A program made the translations under genes and the position numbers. The notes beneath the pieces are model-generated. The model was not told the origin of the DNA and did not search any database. It saw nothing but the letters and a program-made list of their open reading frames with translations. A DNA stretch of 64,000 nucleotides from UBA5078 sp040384465 (GTDB taxonomy: Bacteria > Pseudomonadota > Gammaproteobacteria > Pseudomonadales > Pseudohongiellaceae): the NCBI GenBank assembly GCA_040384465.1, contig JAZKJF010000012.1:62001-126000 (forward strand), written 5' to 3'. Shown here in pieces: positions 51,408 to 59,714 of the stretch (the first letter of the stretch is position 1; the number at the start of each line of letters is the position of its first letter).

Positions 51408-51757
51408 ATTAAGCTCCATGTGTCGGCCATGCCCGTAGGCATATATCGGCCTTTATTTTTTTGATTATCAATCACTTATAGGCTTAAAACATGCGTACAG
51501 GCACCACAGGAGGTACTGCAACTGGTGTAGCGACAGGCAAAGCAACAGACCTCGAGTACCACGATGAACTGAAACTACCGCGCGACGAAACATAACAGCT
51601 CACTACTGGCAGAGCAAAGCATTTTAACCCTGAACATCCTTTTCATTTTGGCGGGTCTTTGTGGTCGCATGACAGAACGCTGGAATCATCAAAACCATCG
51701 AGTAAAACCCGCGAATTCGAACCTATTAATCCGGACGTTTTTATGAAGGATAGTGCA
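51408..51757. promoter_or_regulatory. divergent promoter region between receptor copy 3 and the M16/ABC operon
   Basis: 350 nt. Next to copy 3 is the variant TCGGCCTTTATTTTT (51446-51460) of the receptor leader motif and, on the minus strand, a GATAAT-like -10. No gene is credible inside. Shared control of receptor and peptidase operons is possible from this layout. Confidence 0.45.
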
Positions 51758-52096
51758 ATGAAAGCAGTCACCCTCGGCGCCGTGGCGCTGGCCTTTGCAG
51801 GATTCGCAGTAGCGGCGTACGAGTACATCGCTGTCCAAGACCTGCGTGCACAGTTGCAGCAAACCCACGCTCAGCGCGAGACTCTACGCGCGCAAGTGGA
51901 GGAGCAGATTGCGGCCAACACCGCCTTGCAAAATACGTTCGAGGGACAAATCGCTTCCTTGCAGGACAACCTGCAAAGTGGGTCCCGTCAGCTCGCTCTG
52001 CTCTCCGCCTCTCTGCAGGAAGCGCGCGAAATGCTCAACCCCGGCACTGCCATTCCAGCGCCCTCGGACGCAGTCACTCCGCCAGCCTCCCCCTGA
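51758..52096 (+). CDS. small membrane-anchored coiled-coil protein
   Basis: 112 residues from the ATG at 51758 (AAGGA 8 nt upstream; an in-frame ATG at 51743 lacks an RBS). One N-terminal helix (VTLGAVALAFAGFAVAAYEYIAV, about 4-26) is followed by a heptad-like coiled coil (LRAQLQQTHAQRETLRAQVEEQIAANTALQNTFEGQIASLQDNLQ, roughly 30-75) and a Pro/Ala-rich tail. No family recognised; it resembles small periplasmic scaffold proteins. It lies 108 nt before the M16 peptidase gene and may share its transcript. Confidence 0.65.
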   Translation: MKAVTLGAVALAFAGFAVAAYEYIAVQDLRAQLQQTHAQRETLRAQVEEQIAANTALQNTFEGQIASLQDNLQSGSRQLALLSASLQEAREMLNPGTAIPAPSDAVTPPASP

Positions 52097-52204
52097 CCTT
52101 CCAGAGAAGCGCACAGAGGTAGACTTCTTCGTGGAATTCTTTACATTAGCCCCCAACTCAGCAGCGCAACAATTGCCCTTGCCGCCCAATTTCTGGAGAA
52201 ACTT

Positions 52205-55200
52205 ATGCATCACTCCCTGCCAATCGGCAATCGCGCGCAGACCCGCTCCCACAGTGGCCTTAAGCGACCAGGTCTTCTTGCGGCTCTGCTGCTGACCCTC
52301 GGGCTGACAGCCTGCGGTCCGCAGAGCAGCAATGCGCCAGCAGACAGCACAACAGAGGTAACAGACGCTGCCCAGGCCACCAATCCTGGCTATCGCCAGA
52401 TCAACACACCGAATCCAGCCGACGCGCTGGACACTCATATCTTCGAACTCGACAACGGACTGCAGGTCTACCTCACTGAGAACCACGAGGAACCGCGTTT
52501 CTACGCCGAAATCGCGGTGAAGGCGGGCAGCAAGCACGACCCGGCTGACGCCACTGGTCTCGCTCACTATCTCGAACATCTCTTGTTCAAGGGCAACCAG
52601 TCGCTGGGCACGTTGGACTACGCCGCCGAGAAACCGTATCTGGATCAGATCACTGCCCTCTACGAACGTCACTTCAACGAGACCGACCCCGCCGCCCGTG
52701 CCGCGATTTATGCCGAGATCAATCAGGTATCACAACAGGCCGCGCAGTACGCTATCCCCAATGAGATGGACAAGCTCTACAACGGCATGGGCGCCTCCGG
52801 GCTGAACGCGCACACCTGGCACGAAGAGACCGTCTACAAAGTCGGCCTGCCTTCCAATCGTCTGCAGCAGTGGGCCACCATCGAATCCAGCCGCTTTATC
52901 GATCCGGTCTTCCGCCTCTTCCACACCGAGCTGGAAACCGTTTATGAAGAAAAGAACCAGAGCGACGACAACCGTGACCGCGTCTCCTACTACGCTCTCG
53001 GCGAGCTGCTTTACAAGAAGCACCCCTACGGCCAGCAAAGCACTATCGGCGATGCTGAACACCTGAAGAACCCATCGCTCGTTTATATCCAGAATTACTT
53101 CGACACCTACTATGTGCCGAACAACATGGCCATCTTCATCAGTGGCGACATCGATATCGATGAAACGATCGCGGTGATCAGCGAACGCTTTGGCCAGTGG
53201 GAGCGCAAAGACGTACCGGAAGTCGGCCCGTGGGTGGAAGACCCGATCCAGGGCGCCGAGCGCGTGACAGTCAGCTACCGTGGCGAAGAAGAAGTACAGA
53301 TCGCTTTCCGGACCGTCAACAATACGCATGCCGACAAAGAAGCCTTGATGCTCGTCGACATGATTCTGGACAACCGTACGGCAGGGCTGATCAACCTCAA
53401 CCTGAATCAGGCACAGGCGGTGCAAGCCGCCGGTTCATCTCCAGAGTTCCTCAATGACTATGGGTCGCAGCGCTTGTGGGGTGTGCCCAAGCAGGGACAG
53501 ACTCTTGCCGAGGTCGAACAGTTGTTGCTGGATCAGATCGAACACGTGAAGGCTGGCGAGTTTGAAGAATGGATCATTCCGGCCATCGTCAACGACTTCA
53601 AGAAGAGTCAGAAGAGCGCGCTGGAATCCAACACAGCGCGAGTGACCACCATGCGCAGCGCCTTCCAGGCAGAAGAGGACTGGGATCACTACGTCGGCGA
53701 GATCGCGCGTCTGGAGCAGATCACCAAGCAGGACATCATCGACGTAGCCAATCGCTACTTCGGTGCCAACTACGTCGCGGTACACCGCATCGACGAACAA
53801 CACGACATTCCGCTGGTCGAGAAGCCCCAGATCGACCCGGTGGCCATCGATCCGAGCCGTCAGTCACAGTTCGCCGCCAACATCATGGCGATGCCCTACG
53901 AAGAGATCGAGCCTACCTACGTGGACCCAAGCGAGGACTATCAGGTCGTCGACTTCGCACCGGGCGTGCAGCTGTATTACTCCCCCAACCCACTCAATGA
54001 CTTGTTCTCGTTTTCTATCAATGTCGAAGTCGGTACCGAGGAGAACGACCGTCTCGGACTCGCCACTGCCCTGTTAGAGAAATCCGGTGCTGGTACTCTC
54101 TCGGCCACCGACCTGCAGAAAGAGTGGTATCGATTGGGCAGCGAATTTGGTGTGGGCGCCGGAGCCAACGAATCCTCCATCGGGATCTCCGGGCTGGACG
54201 AACAGTTTGAACCGAGCCTCGATCTGATGCTGTCACTCGTGCGCAACCCGACTTCCGATGACGCCACTCTGGAAGAACTCAAAGCCATCATTCTCAAATC
54301 CCGTGAAGACCAGAAGCAGGACCCGGCCGCCATCAGCCAGGCGCTCTATCTTTACAACCGCTATGGCGACGACTCACCGATGCTGCAGTCACTGACTAGC
54401 GTACAGATTCAGGCCGCCACGATTGCCGAGCTGCAAACGTTGATCGGCGACCTGCTGCACTATAAGCACACGCTCAGCTATACCGGCTCCTTGCCGCTCG
54501 ATACCTTGCTCGCCAGCCTGCGTGAGCACTATGTGGTTCCGGCCGAGCTGAAAGACACTCCGCCTTACCGTTTCCGCACTACTCGCGTGGTGAACGAGAA
54601 CGAGGTCTACGTGGTGGATCAGGAGACCGCTCAGGCGCAGGTGCGCATCGAGTTCCCCGACGGGACTTACGATGAGCAACTGGTGGTTCCCTCTTCACTC
54701 TACAACACCTATTTCGGCACCAGCATGTCGAGCGTGGTGTTTCAGGAACTGCGTGAGGCCCGCGCCCTCGCCTATTCCGCGCAGGCACAATACTCGCAAG
54801 GCGGACGTCTGAATGCGGAGAACGTCGCGGTTGGCGCCATCGGTTCGCAGAACGACAAGACGGTGGAAGCCGTCGCTGCTTTCCTCGATCTGTTCGACAA
54901 CATGCCGGTTTCGGCCGAGCGCTTCAACGAGGCGAAGAGTTCTCTGGAGAACCGCTATCGCACCTCCACTGTCGGGTTCCGCCAGGTGATCGGCACCGTG
55001 CGCTCGTGGGAACGTCTAGGCCTTCAGGGCAGCGACCCGCGTGCGGCGCGCTTCGCCCAGTTGCAGTCTGCAGAGCTGGACGACATGCTGAACTTCCAGC
55101 GCCAGAACATCGCGGGCAAACCCAAGCTGATCTCGGTGGTGGGCGATCTGGACCGCATTGGCGCGGAGGCGCTGAATCAGTTTGGCAAGGTGACTCAATT

Positions 55201-55228
55201 GCAAGTCGACGACATTTTTGTCGACTGA
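52205..55228 (+). CDS. M16-family zinc metallopeptidase lipoprotein
   Basis: 1007 residues. Lipobox LGLTACG (Cys37) places it in the periplasm, attached to a membrane. The first M16 domain has the inverted zinc motif HYLEH (121-125) and the downstream Glu in ELETVYEEKNQ. A second, inactive M16 domain (after about 560) completes the two-lobed clamshell of pitrilysin-type enzymes, which degrade peptides and small proteins. GGAG lies before the ATG. It is followed after 22 nt by the ABC genes. With divergent TonB receptors next door, it recalls TonB receptor/M16 protease/ABC sets such as the Fus ferredoxin-import system of Pectobacterium. Confidence 0.92.
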   Translation: MHHSLPIGNRAQTRSHSGLKRPGLLAALLLTLGLTACGPQSSNAPADSTTEVTDAAQATNPGYRQINTPNPADALDTHIFELDNGLQVYLTENHEEPRFYAEIAVKAGSKHDPADATGLAHYLEHLLFKGNQSLGTLDYAAEKPYLDQITALYERHFNETDPAARAAIYAEINQVSQQAAQYAIPNEMDKLYNGMGASGLNAHTWHEETVYKVGLPSNRLQQWATIESSRFIDPVFRLFHTELETVYEEKNQSDDNRDRVSYYALGELLYKKHPYGQQSTIGDAEHLKNPSLVYIQNYFDTYYVPNNMAIFISGDIDIDETIAVISERFGQWERKDVPEVGPWVEDPIQGAERVTVSYRGEEEVQIAFRTVNNTHADKEALMLVDMILDNRTAGLINLNLNQAQAVQAAGSSPEFLNDYGSQRLWGVPKQGQTLAEVEQLLLDQIEHVKAGEFEEWIIPAIVNDFKKSQKSALESNTARVTTMRSAFQAEEDWDHYVGEIARLEQITKQDIIDVANRYFGANYVAVHRIDEQHDIPLVEKPQIDPVAIDPSRQSQFAANIMAMPYEEIEPTYVDPSEDYQVVDFAPGVQLYYSPNPLNDLFSFSINVEVGTEENDRLGLATALLEKSGAGTLSATDLQKEWYRLGSEFGVGAGANESSIGISGLDEQFEPSLDLMLSLVRNPTSDDATLEELKAIILKSREDQKQDPAAISQALYLYNRYGDDSPMLQSLTSVQIQAATIAELQTLIGDLLHYKHTLSYTGSLPLDTLLASLREHYVVPAELKDTPPYRFRTTRVVNENEVYVVDQETAQAQVRIEFPDGTYDEQLVVPSSLYNTYFGTSMSSVVFQELREARALAYSAQAQYSQGGRLNAENVAVGAIGSQNDKTVEAVAAFLDLFDNMPVSAERFNEAKSSLENRYRTSTVGFRQVIGTVRSWERLGLQGSDPRAARFAQLQSAELDDMLNFQRQNIAGKPKLISVVGDLDRIGAEALNQFGKVTQLQVDDIFVD

Positions 55229-55250
55229 CTTATTGAGAAACCAAGCACTC

Positions 55251-56219
55251 ATGACCTATCACACCACAGCGCCCCTGCTCGTCACAGACTTGAGCAAGAA
55301 GTACGGTAACGTCGAGGTGCTCAGGAAGCTGAGCCTTGAAGTGACTGCGGGTGCCGTGCATGGCCTGGTGGGGCTGAACGGCTCAGGCAAAACCACGACG
55401 CTGGAGTGCCTGCTGGGCATGCAGTCCTTCGACAGCGGCAGCATTCGCGTGCTGGGGCTGCCACCGGATCAGCTGCATCGCAGCCGGGGTGGCGTGGTCA
55501 GCATCTTCGACAATCCGAGCCTGCATCCACAGCTGACCGTGCGCCAGGTGCTTGAACACGCCAGCCTGTTATGCGAAAAGCCGGTGCGGACTCCGGCGCA
55601 GGTCGAGGCGCTGCTGGGCATCAGCAAGTACAGCCATTTCAAGATCCGTCACCTCTCGCTGGGTAACCGCCGCCGTGCCTCCATTGCCCAGGCGCTGCTC
55701 GGCAGCCCGGCTCTGGTGCTGCTCGATGAACCCTTCAACGGCCTCGATGCCGGGGGTGTCGACGACATGCTGGCCCTGATCAGCACATTGAATCGCGACG
55801 AAGGCACCGCCTTCCTGCTCTCCAGTCATCAGCTGCCTTATCTGGAAAAAATCTGCTCGCACCTGTCGATTCTGCACAAGGGCCGCATTGTGGTCAGCGA
55901 TCACGTCAACCGCCTCTTCAACTCCCGTGTCAGCCGCCTGCTGGTCTCCTGCGACGACGTGGTGCGCGCGTGCGCCATTGTGCAGGACATTCCCGGCGTG
56001 CAGATCGAGGACAACAGTGTCGCTGGCCTGCTGACCTTGTTGCTGAAAGACGCCGACCCCGCGTTGATCAATCAGCGGCTGGTGCAGAAAGGCATCTCCG
56101 TCCATGAGCTGCGGCGCGAACGCGCCTCGCTGACCTCCTTGTTCCACGAGATCGTGACGCGTGATCCTGTTGATCCTGTGCATGACCTGACACTTGCGGC
56201 TCCGGAGACAACTCTGTGA
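55251..56219 (+). CDS. ABC-2-type transporter ATP-binding protein
   Basis: 322 residues from the ATG at 55251; an open frame from 55218 overlaps the M16 gene and was rejected. Walker A GLNGSGKT (41-48), signature LSLGNRRR (135-142, replacing LSGGQ), Walker B LVLLDEPFNGLD (155-166), and H-loop LLSSHQ. LSLG-type signatures are usual in ABC-2 exporters and bacteriocin-immunity ATPases. The Q-loop position has FDNP. The C-terminal 90 residues form the regulatory extension seen in this class. Its stop overlaps the permease GTG start (GTGA). Confidence 0.9.
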   Translation: MTYHTTAPLLVTDLSKKYGNVEVLRKLSLEVTAGAVHGLVGLNGSGKTTTLECLLGMQSFDSGSIRVLGLPPDQLHRSRGGVVSIFDNPSLHPQLTVRQVLEHASLLCEKPVRTPAQVEALLGISKYSHFKIRHLSLGNRRRASIAQALLGSPALVLLDEPFNGLDAGGVDDMLALISTLNRDEGTAFLLSSHQLPYLEKICSHLSILHKGRIVVSDHVNRLFNSRVSRLLVSCDDVVRACAIVQDIPGVQIEDNSVAGLLTLLLKDADPALINQRLVQKGISVHELRRERASLTSLFHEIVTRDPVDPVHDLTLAAPETTL

Positions 56220-57070
56220 ATGGTTTCGTGGCGGCACTGAAGGCGGAAATCTATGTAGCCCTGCGCAGCAACAGCACTCGCCTGCTGGTGCTGCTGCCCT
56301 CGTTGATCGTGATTGCCCGCGCCATCGTCGTGCGGCTGACCGAGACCGGCCAGCAGGCACGGGAAGCGCTGCTCGGGCAGGAAGCCGAAGCGGTCGCTGG
56401 CAGCAATGCATGGGGCCACTTCGTCGACAGTTTCTCTACCGGACTGACCTTGCTCAGCCTCACCCTCGTCGCCTACGCCGCCTGGACTTTTGCCAGTGAT
56501 CGCGACAGTGGCGCACTGCGTCATATCCTGATTCGCCGCGCCAGCCGCTCTGCCCTCGTGCTGGCCAAACTGAGCATGGTCTATTTGCTGGCGCTGTGCG
56601 CGCTGGGACTGATGTCTGCCAGTATCGGCACCATCACTACGCTGCTCTGGGATTTCGGTCCGGTGGTGGAAGACGGCTACGAATTGATCGGCAGCGCCGA
56701 GATCCGCGCGGAGGTGGGGCTCGGTCTATGGCTGGCGCTGTTGCCACTGCCAGCGGCGCTGGCCTTCGGGCTGCTGGTGTCGGTGTGCGCCCAGTCTGCG
56801 ACTCAAGCCGTCACCACGGCGCTCGGCATTACCGTGGCGCTGGACATCTTCAAGGGCGTGCTCGGCGAGCGGGCCTACTACCTGTATGCGACCTTCCAGC
56901 CCTCGCTCATCGACCAGTCCTACCTGCAGGATGTCAGCCGCCTGGTGCGTGGCTACTCCGATGTCATGATCGACAACCGGGTGCTGCAACTGAACGAGTG
57001 GGTGCCGCTGCCGCAGATGCTGCTGTTTGTGGTGCTGGCGCTGCTGCTGGTGAGAGGGAAGAAACTATGA
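56216..57070 (+). CDS. ABC-2-type permease
   Basis: 284 residues starting with GTG at 56216, overlapping the ATPase stop by 4 nt. Six hydrophobic segments: near 20-37, 80-100, 125-150, 178-200, 205-225 and 265-281, the ABC-2 topology. ASDRDSGALRHILIRRASRSALVLAKL after the second segment is the typical coupling loop. With the ATPase it forms a homodimeric permease pair of the NosY/GldF-like kind. Its stop overlaps the next gene (ATGA), so co-translation is expected. Substrate unknown. Confidence 0.87.
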   Translation: MNGFVAALKAEIYVALRSNSTRLLVLLPSLIVIARAIVVRLTETGQQAREALLGQEAEAVAGSNAWGHFVDSFSTGLTLLSLTLVAYAAWTFASDRDSGALRHILIRRASRSALVLAKLSMVYLLALCALGLMSASIGTITTLLWDFGPVVEDGYELIGSAEIRAEVGLGLWLALLPLPAALAFGLLVSVCAQSATQAVTTALGITVALDIFKGVLGERAYYLYATFQPSLIDQSYLQDVSRLVRGYSDVMIDNRVLQLNEWVPLPQMLLFVVLALLLVRGKKL

Positions 57071-58155
57071 CACGCATTTCTGAACCCACTGTGGGAGCGG
57101 GCCCTGCCCGCGATAGCTTGATTGCTGTAGGAGCTGGCCCTGCCGGCGACGGTTTAGCTCCTGCCAGAGAACTCATCGCTGGCAGGGCCAGCTCCTACAG
57201 TCTCGGTGTGCTGCTCGCCACCTGCCTGCTCAACGCCTGTGTCAGCCAGGAACCACGCCAGCTGGTGCCGAGCATCACCCTGTCGCCAGAGATCGTCAGC
57301 CTCAGCGAAGGCGAGGCCGTCGGCGCGGGCTTGAACTTCGGTATCACGGCCGCCGTCAACGAGAGCGATTCGCTAAGTAACATCACCGTGCTGCCCGGCA
57401 TCCGTGTGCGCGCTGTCACCGCGAACGGTGCGGCGGATACAGCCGGAATTCGCGCAGGTGACGTAATCCTCAGCATCGACAGACGTGAGATCAATCACCC
57501 CGATCTGCTCGACGCCCTGGCACAGCAGACCGGCAGTGCTGGCGCCTTCGTGTTTCAGGTGCGCCGTAACACCACCGTGTTCGAGACCACCGTCAACGCC
57601 AGCGCGAACAGCGACGAGCGCAGCGTGCCCACCGAACTCTACCGGGCCGATCCGATTCTGATCCGCGCCGGTTTCACCACTGAGGTATTCGAGGATGCCG
57701 GGGCCGCGCCTGTCTCTGGTGCCCGCATCGTGGAAATATTCCCGGAGAGTCCGCTGCCCGCCGCCGACCTGCGCGAGGGCGACACGATTCTCGCGCTGAA
57801 TGGCGCGAGTGTGGAGTCCGCGCAGAGCTTCATCACGCGGCTGCACAGCGAGTTCCAGCCGGGTGAGCGCGTGACGTTGAGCCTGCTGCGCAACGCCGGT
57901 GGCGAGAACCAATTGCTGGAGCAGGACGTACGTCTGTGGGATCCTGGCTCGCGCGTGAGCCGCATCGCGCTCGGTCCGCTGCTGCAGTATGAATCCAGCC
58001 TGGCACCACAACAGACTCGCCTGTCCATCGGCGACCTCTGGTTGTTTTCGCTGTTCGACTATCAGCTCAGCGAAGGTGAGCGAGAGGTACGGCTGCTGAG
58101 CATCTTCCGTTTCGCGACCGGCTATGGCGAACTGGTCGAGGAAACTGCGCCATGA
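57067..58155 (+). CDS. two-PDZ lipoprotein with REP-derived N-terminal extension
   Basis: 362 residues from the ATG at 57067 (ATGA overlap with the permease). The N-terminal 45 residues (VGAGPARD..., VGAGPAGDG..., AGRASSY) are translated from three REP units. Only after them come the hydrophobic signal core SLGVLLATCLLNAC and a lipobox cysteine (about 58), so the lipoprotein n-region is unusually long. Two PDZ domains follow: VRAVTANGAADTAGIRAGDVILSID (about 118-142) and ARIVEIFPESPLPAADLREGDTILALNG (about 219-246). No protease domain is present, so it may recruit C-termini or regulate the transporter. Confidence 0.82.
   Translation: MTRISEPTVGAGPARDSLIAVGAGPAGDGLAPARELIAGRASSYSLGVLLATCLLNACVSQEPRQLVPSITLSPEIVSLSEGEAVGAGLNFGITAAVNESDSLSNITVLPGIRVRAVTANGAADTAGIRAGDVILSIDRREINHPDLLDALAQQTGSAGAFVFQVRRNTTVFETTVNASANSDERSVPTELYRADPILIRAGFTTEVFEDAGAAPVSGARIVEIFPESPLPAADLREGDTILALNGASVESAQSFITRLHSEFQPGERVTLSLLRNAGGENQLLEQDVRLWDPGSRVSRIALGPLLQYESSLAPQQTRLSIGDLWLFSLFDYQLSEGEREVRLLSIFRFATGYGELVEETAP
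57090..57199. repeat. cluster of three REP units inside a coding sequence
   Basis: Units at 57090-57113 (TGTGGGAGCGGGCCCTGCCC...), 57126-57149 (TGTAGGAGCTGGCCCTGCC...) and, inverted, 57176-57199. The second and third differ at one of 24 positions and can form a long hairpin in the mRNA. They match the Pseudomonas-type REP pattern. All lie in frame within the PDZ lipoprotein gene. Confidence 0.82.
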
Positions 58156-59714
58156 CGGTCAATCACCTGCGGCCTTTTACAAGTGTGCTTGCCTTGTTGG
58201 CGCTCAGCACTTTGTTTGTAAGCAACAGCCTGCAAGCACAGATTAACTTCACTGCCTCAGAAATCGCGCTGGGCGAATGGCCCGACGACATCCTCTACGC
58301 AGACATGGATGGCGACGGCCGCCGCGATCTGCTGGTGCCGCAATGGAGCATTGAAGCCGGGCGCGAAGTGCTGGTTTATCTGCAGCAGAGTAATGGCAGC
58401 TATCTGTCCGAGCCCTCGCGGCGCATCGAGATCAAGCCCGAGATCATCGCCATCGCGATTGCCGACCTGCGTGCCGAGCCCGGTAACGAGTTACTGCTGT
58501 TCGCCAGCACGAGCGTATTCAGCCTCTCCTCTGCCATCGCCAGCTACAGTGGCAATCTCAAGCCCTTGTTCGACTGGGAGCTGGTGGCCTCGGTGCCGGA
58601 TCGGCGGCGCGTGTTGTTTTTCGAAAACCTGCGCGACATGAACGGCGACGGCCACATCGATCTGCTGTTGCCTGGCCGCGAAGGCTACGGCGTGTTCTTC
58701 GGCGGCGCGGATGAGGCCTTCACGCTGCAGCATCACTTCAGCACCATCAACGAAGAACTCGATCCCTCCGAGATTCCGCTTGGTGGGCCCCGTATCGACA
58801 CCAGTTTTGCGCTCAATGCACGGGAGGGCATCGTGCTGAGTGTACGGGCTCGCACCACTACCACTTTCGAGAACTTCCTCACCGAGTGGAACGACGGAGA
58901 GCAGACCAGTCTGCTCGACACCCAGCTCTTCCTGCCGTCGGCAATCGGCGTGACGATGAACAGCGATGCCGCCGACGACATCGTCTACATGAACATCGGC
59001 AACGATCTGTACGGGCAGGTCAATATCCTGCGGCAGACTACCGATGGTGGGTTTGCGGCGAAACCCGACTGGCAGGGCTCTATCGACACGCGCGGCAACA
59101 TTCGCCTGCTCGATCTAAATGGGGACGGCGCCAGCGACCTGTTGCGCAGCATCGACAACGGCAATGATTACGACGTGCATTTTTTTCTCAACCGCGAAGG
59201 TGAATTCAACCTGCAGCAGCCTGATCAAGTCATGAAGTTTTCCGGCTACGACGTGAACCTCTCGGTGACCGATCTGCTCAACGACGGCAAGCCGCAATTG
59301 AGCGTGAGTTATTACACGATTCCTGTGGTCAACGCGGTGCGCAACGCCAGCATCGTCCGCACCCAGCTGCTCTATGCGAGCGGCAGTGACGGGCAGCTCT
59401 TCAACCCCCGCCCGGACTTCAGTCTGGAAGAAAATTTCTCTGCCGATGCGGTGCGCGGTCTGTCCTCACAGATTCATCTGCAAACCGATCTGGATCTGGA
59501 CGGTCGCCGCGATGCGCTGTATCTGACCAATGAGGGGACGCTGGCCGCCAAAGCCATCGACACGACCTTACGCTTCGCCGACGCGCCGTTCTGGCAGTAC
59601 GTGCCGACGCGCAGCGTGCTGCGTTTTGCGGTGGAGGACCTGAATGGCGATGGGCGGCCGGATGTGCTGCTGTATCACTCCACGGCTGTGACTGTATTGG
59701 TGTCGGCGCAATGA
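58152..59714 (+). CDS. secreted FG-GAP/VCBS repeat protein 1
   Basis: 520 residues with a signal peptide (VLALLALSTLFVSNSLQAQ). Repeated Asp-rich calcium-binding motifs of integrin alpha-like FG-GAP/VCBS blades: DMDGDGRRDLLVP, DMNGDGHIDLLLPG, DLNGDGASDLL, DLDLDGRRDALYL and DLNGDGRPDVLLY. Together they suggest a seven-bladed propeller. Start ATGA-overlaps the PDZ gene. Periplasmic or surface protein likely binding a carbohydrate or protein ligand; function unknown. It is paralogous in layout to the next gene. Confidence 0.85.
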   Translation: MTVNHLRPFTSVLALLALSTLFVSNSLQAQINFTASEIALGEWPDDILYADMDGDGRRDLLVPQWSIEAGREVLVYLQQSNGSYLSEPSRRIEIKPEIIAIAIADLRAEPGNELLLFASTSVFSLSSAIASYSGNLKPLFDWELVASVPDRRRVLFFENLRDMNGDGHIDLLLPGREGYGVFFGGADEAFTLQHHFSTINEELDPSEIPLGGPRIDTSFALNAREGIVLSVRARTTTTFENFLTEWNDGEQTSLLDTQLFLPSAIGVTMNSDAADDIVYMNIGNDLYGQVNILRQTTDGGFAAKPDWQGSIDTRGNIRLLDLNGDGASDLLRSIDNGNDYDVHFFLNREGEFNLQQPDQVMKFSGYDVNLSVTDLLNDGKPQLSVSYYTIPVVNAVRNASIVRTQLLYASGSDGQLFNPRPDFSLEENFSADAVRGLSSQIHLQTDLDLDGRRDALYLTNEGTLAAKAIDTTLRFADAPFWQYVPTRSVLRFAVEDLNGDGRPDVLLYHSTAVTVLVSAQ

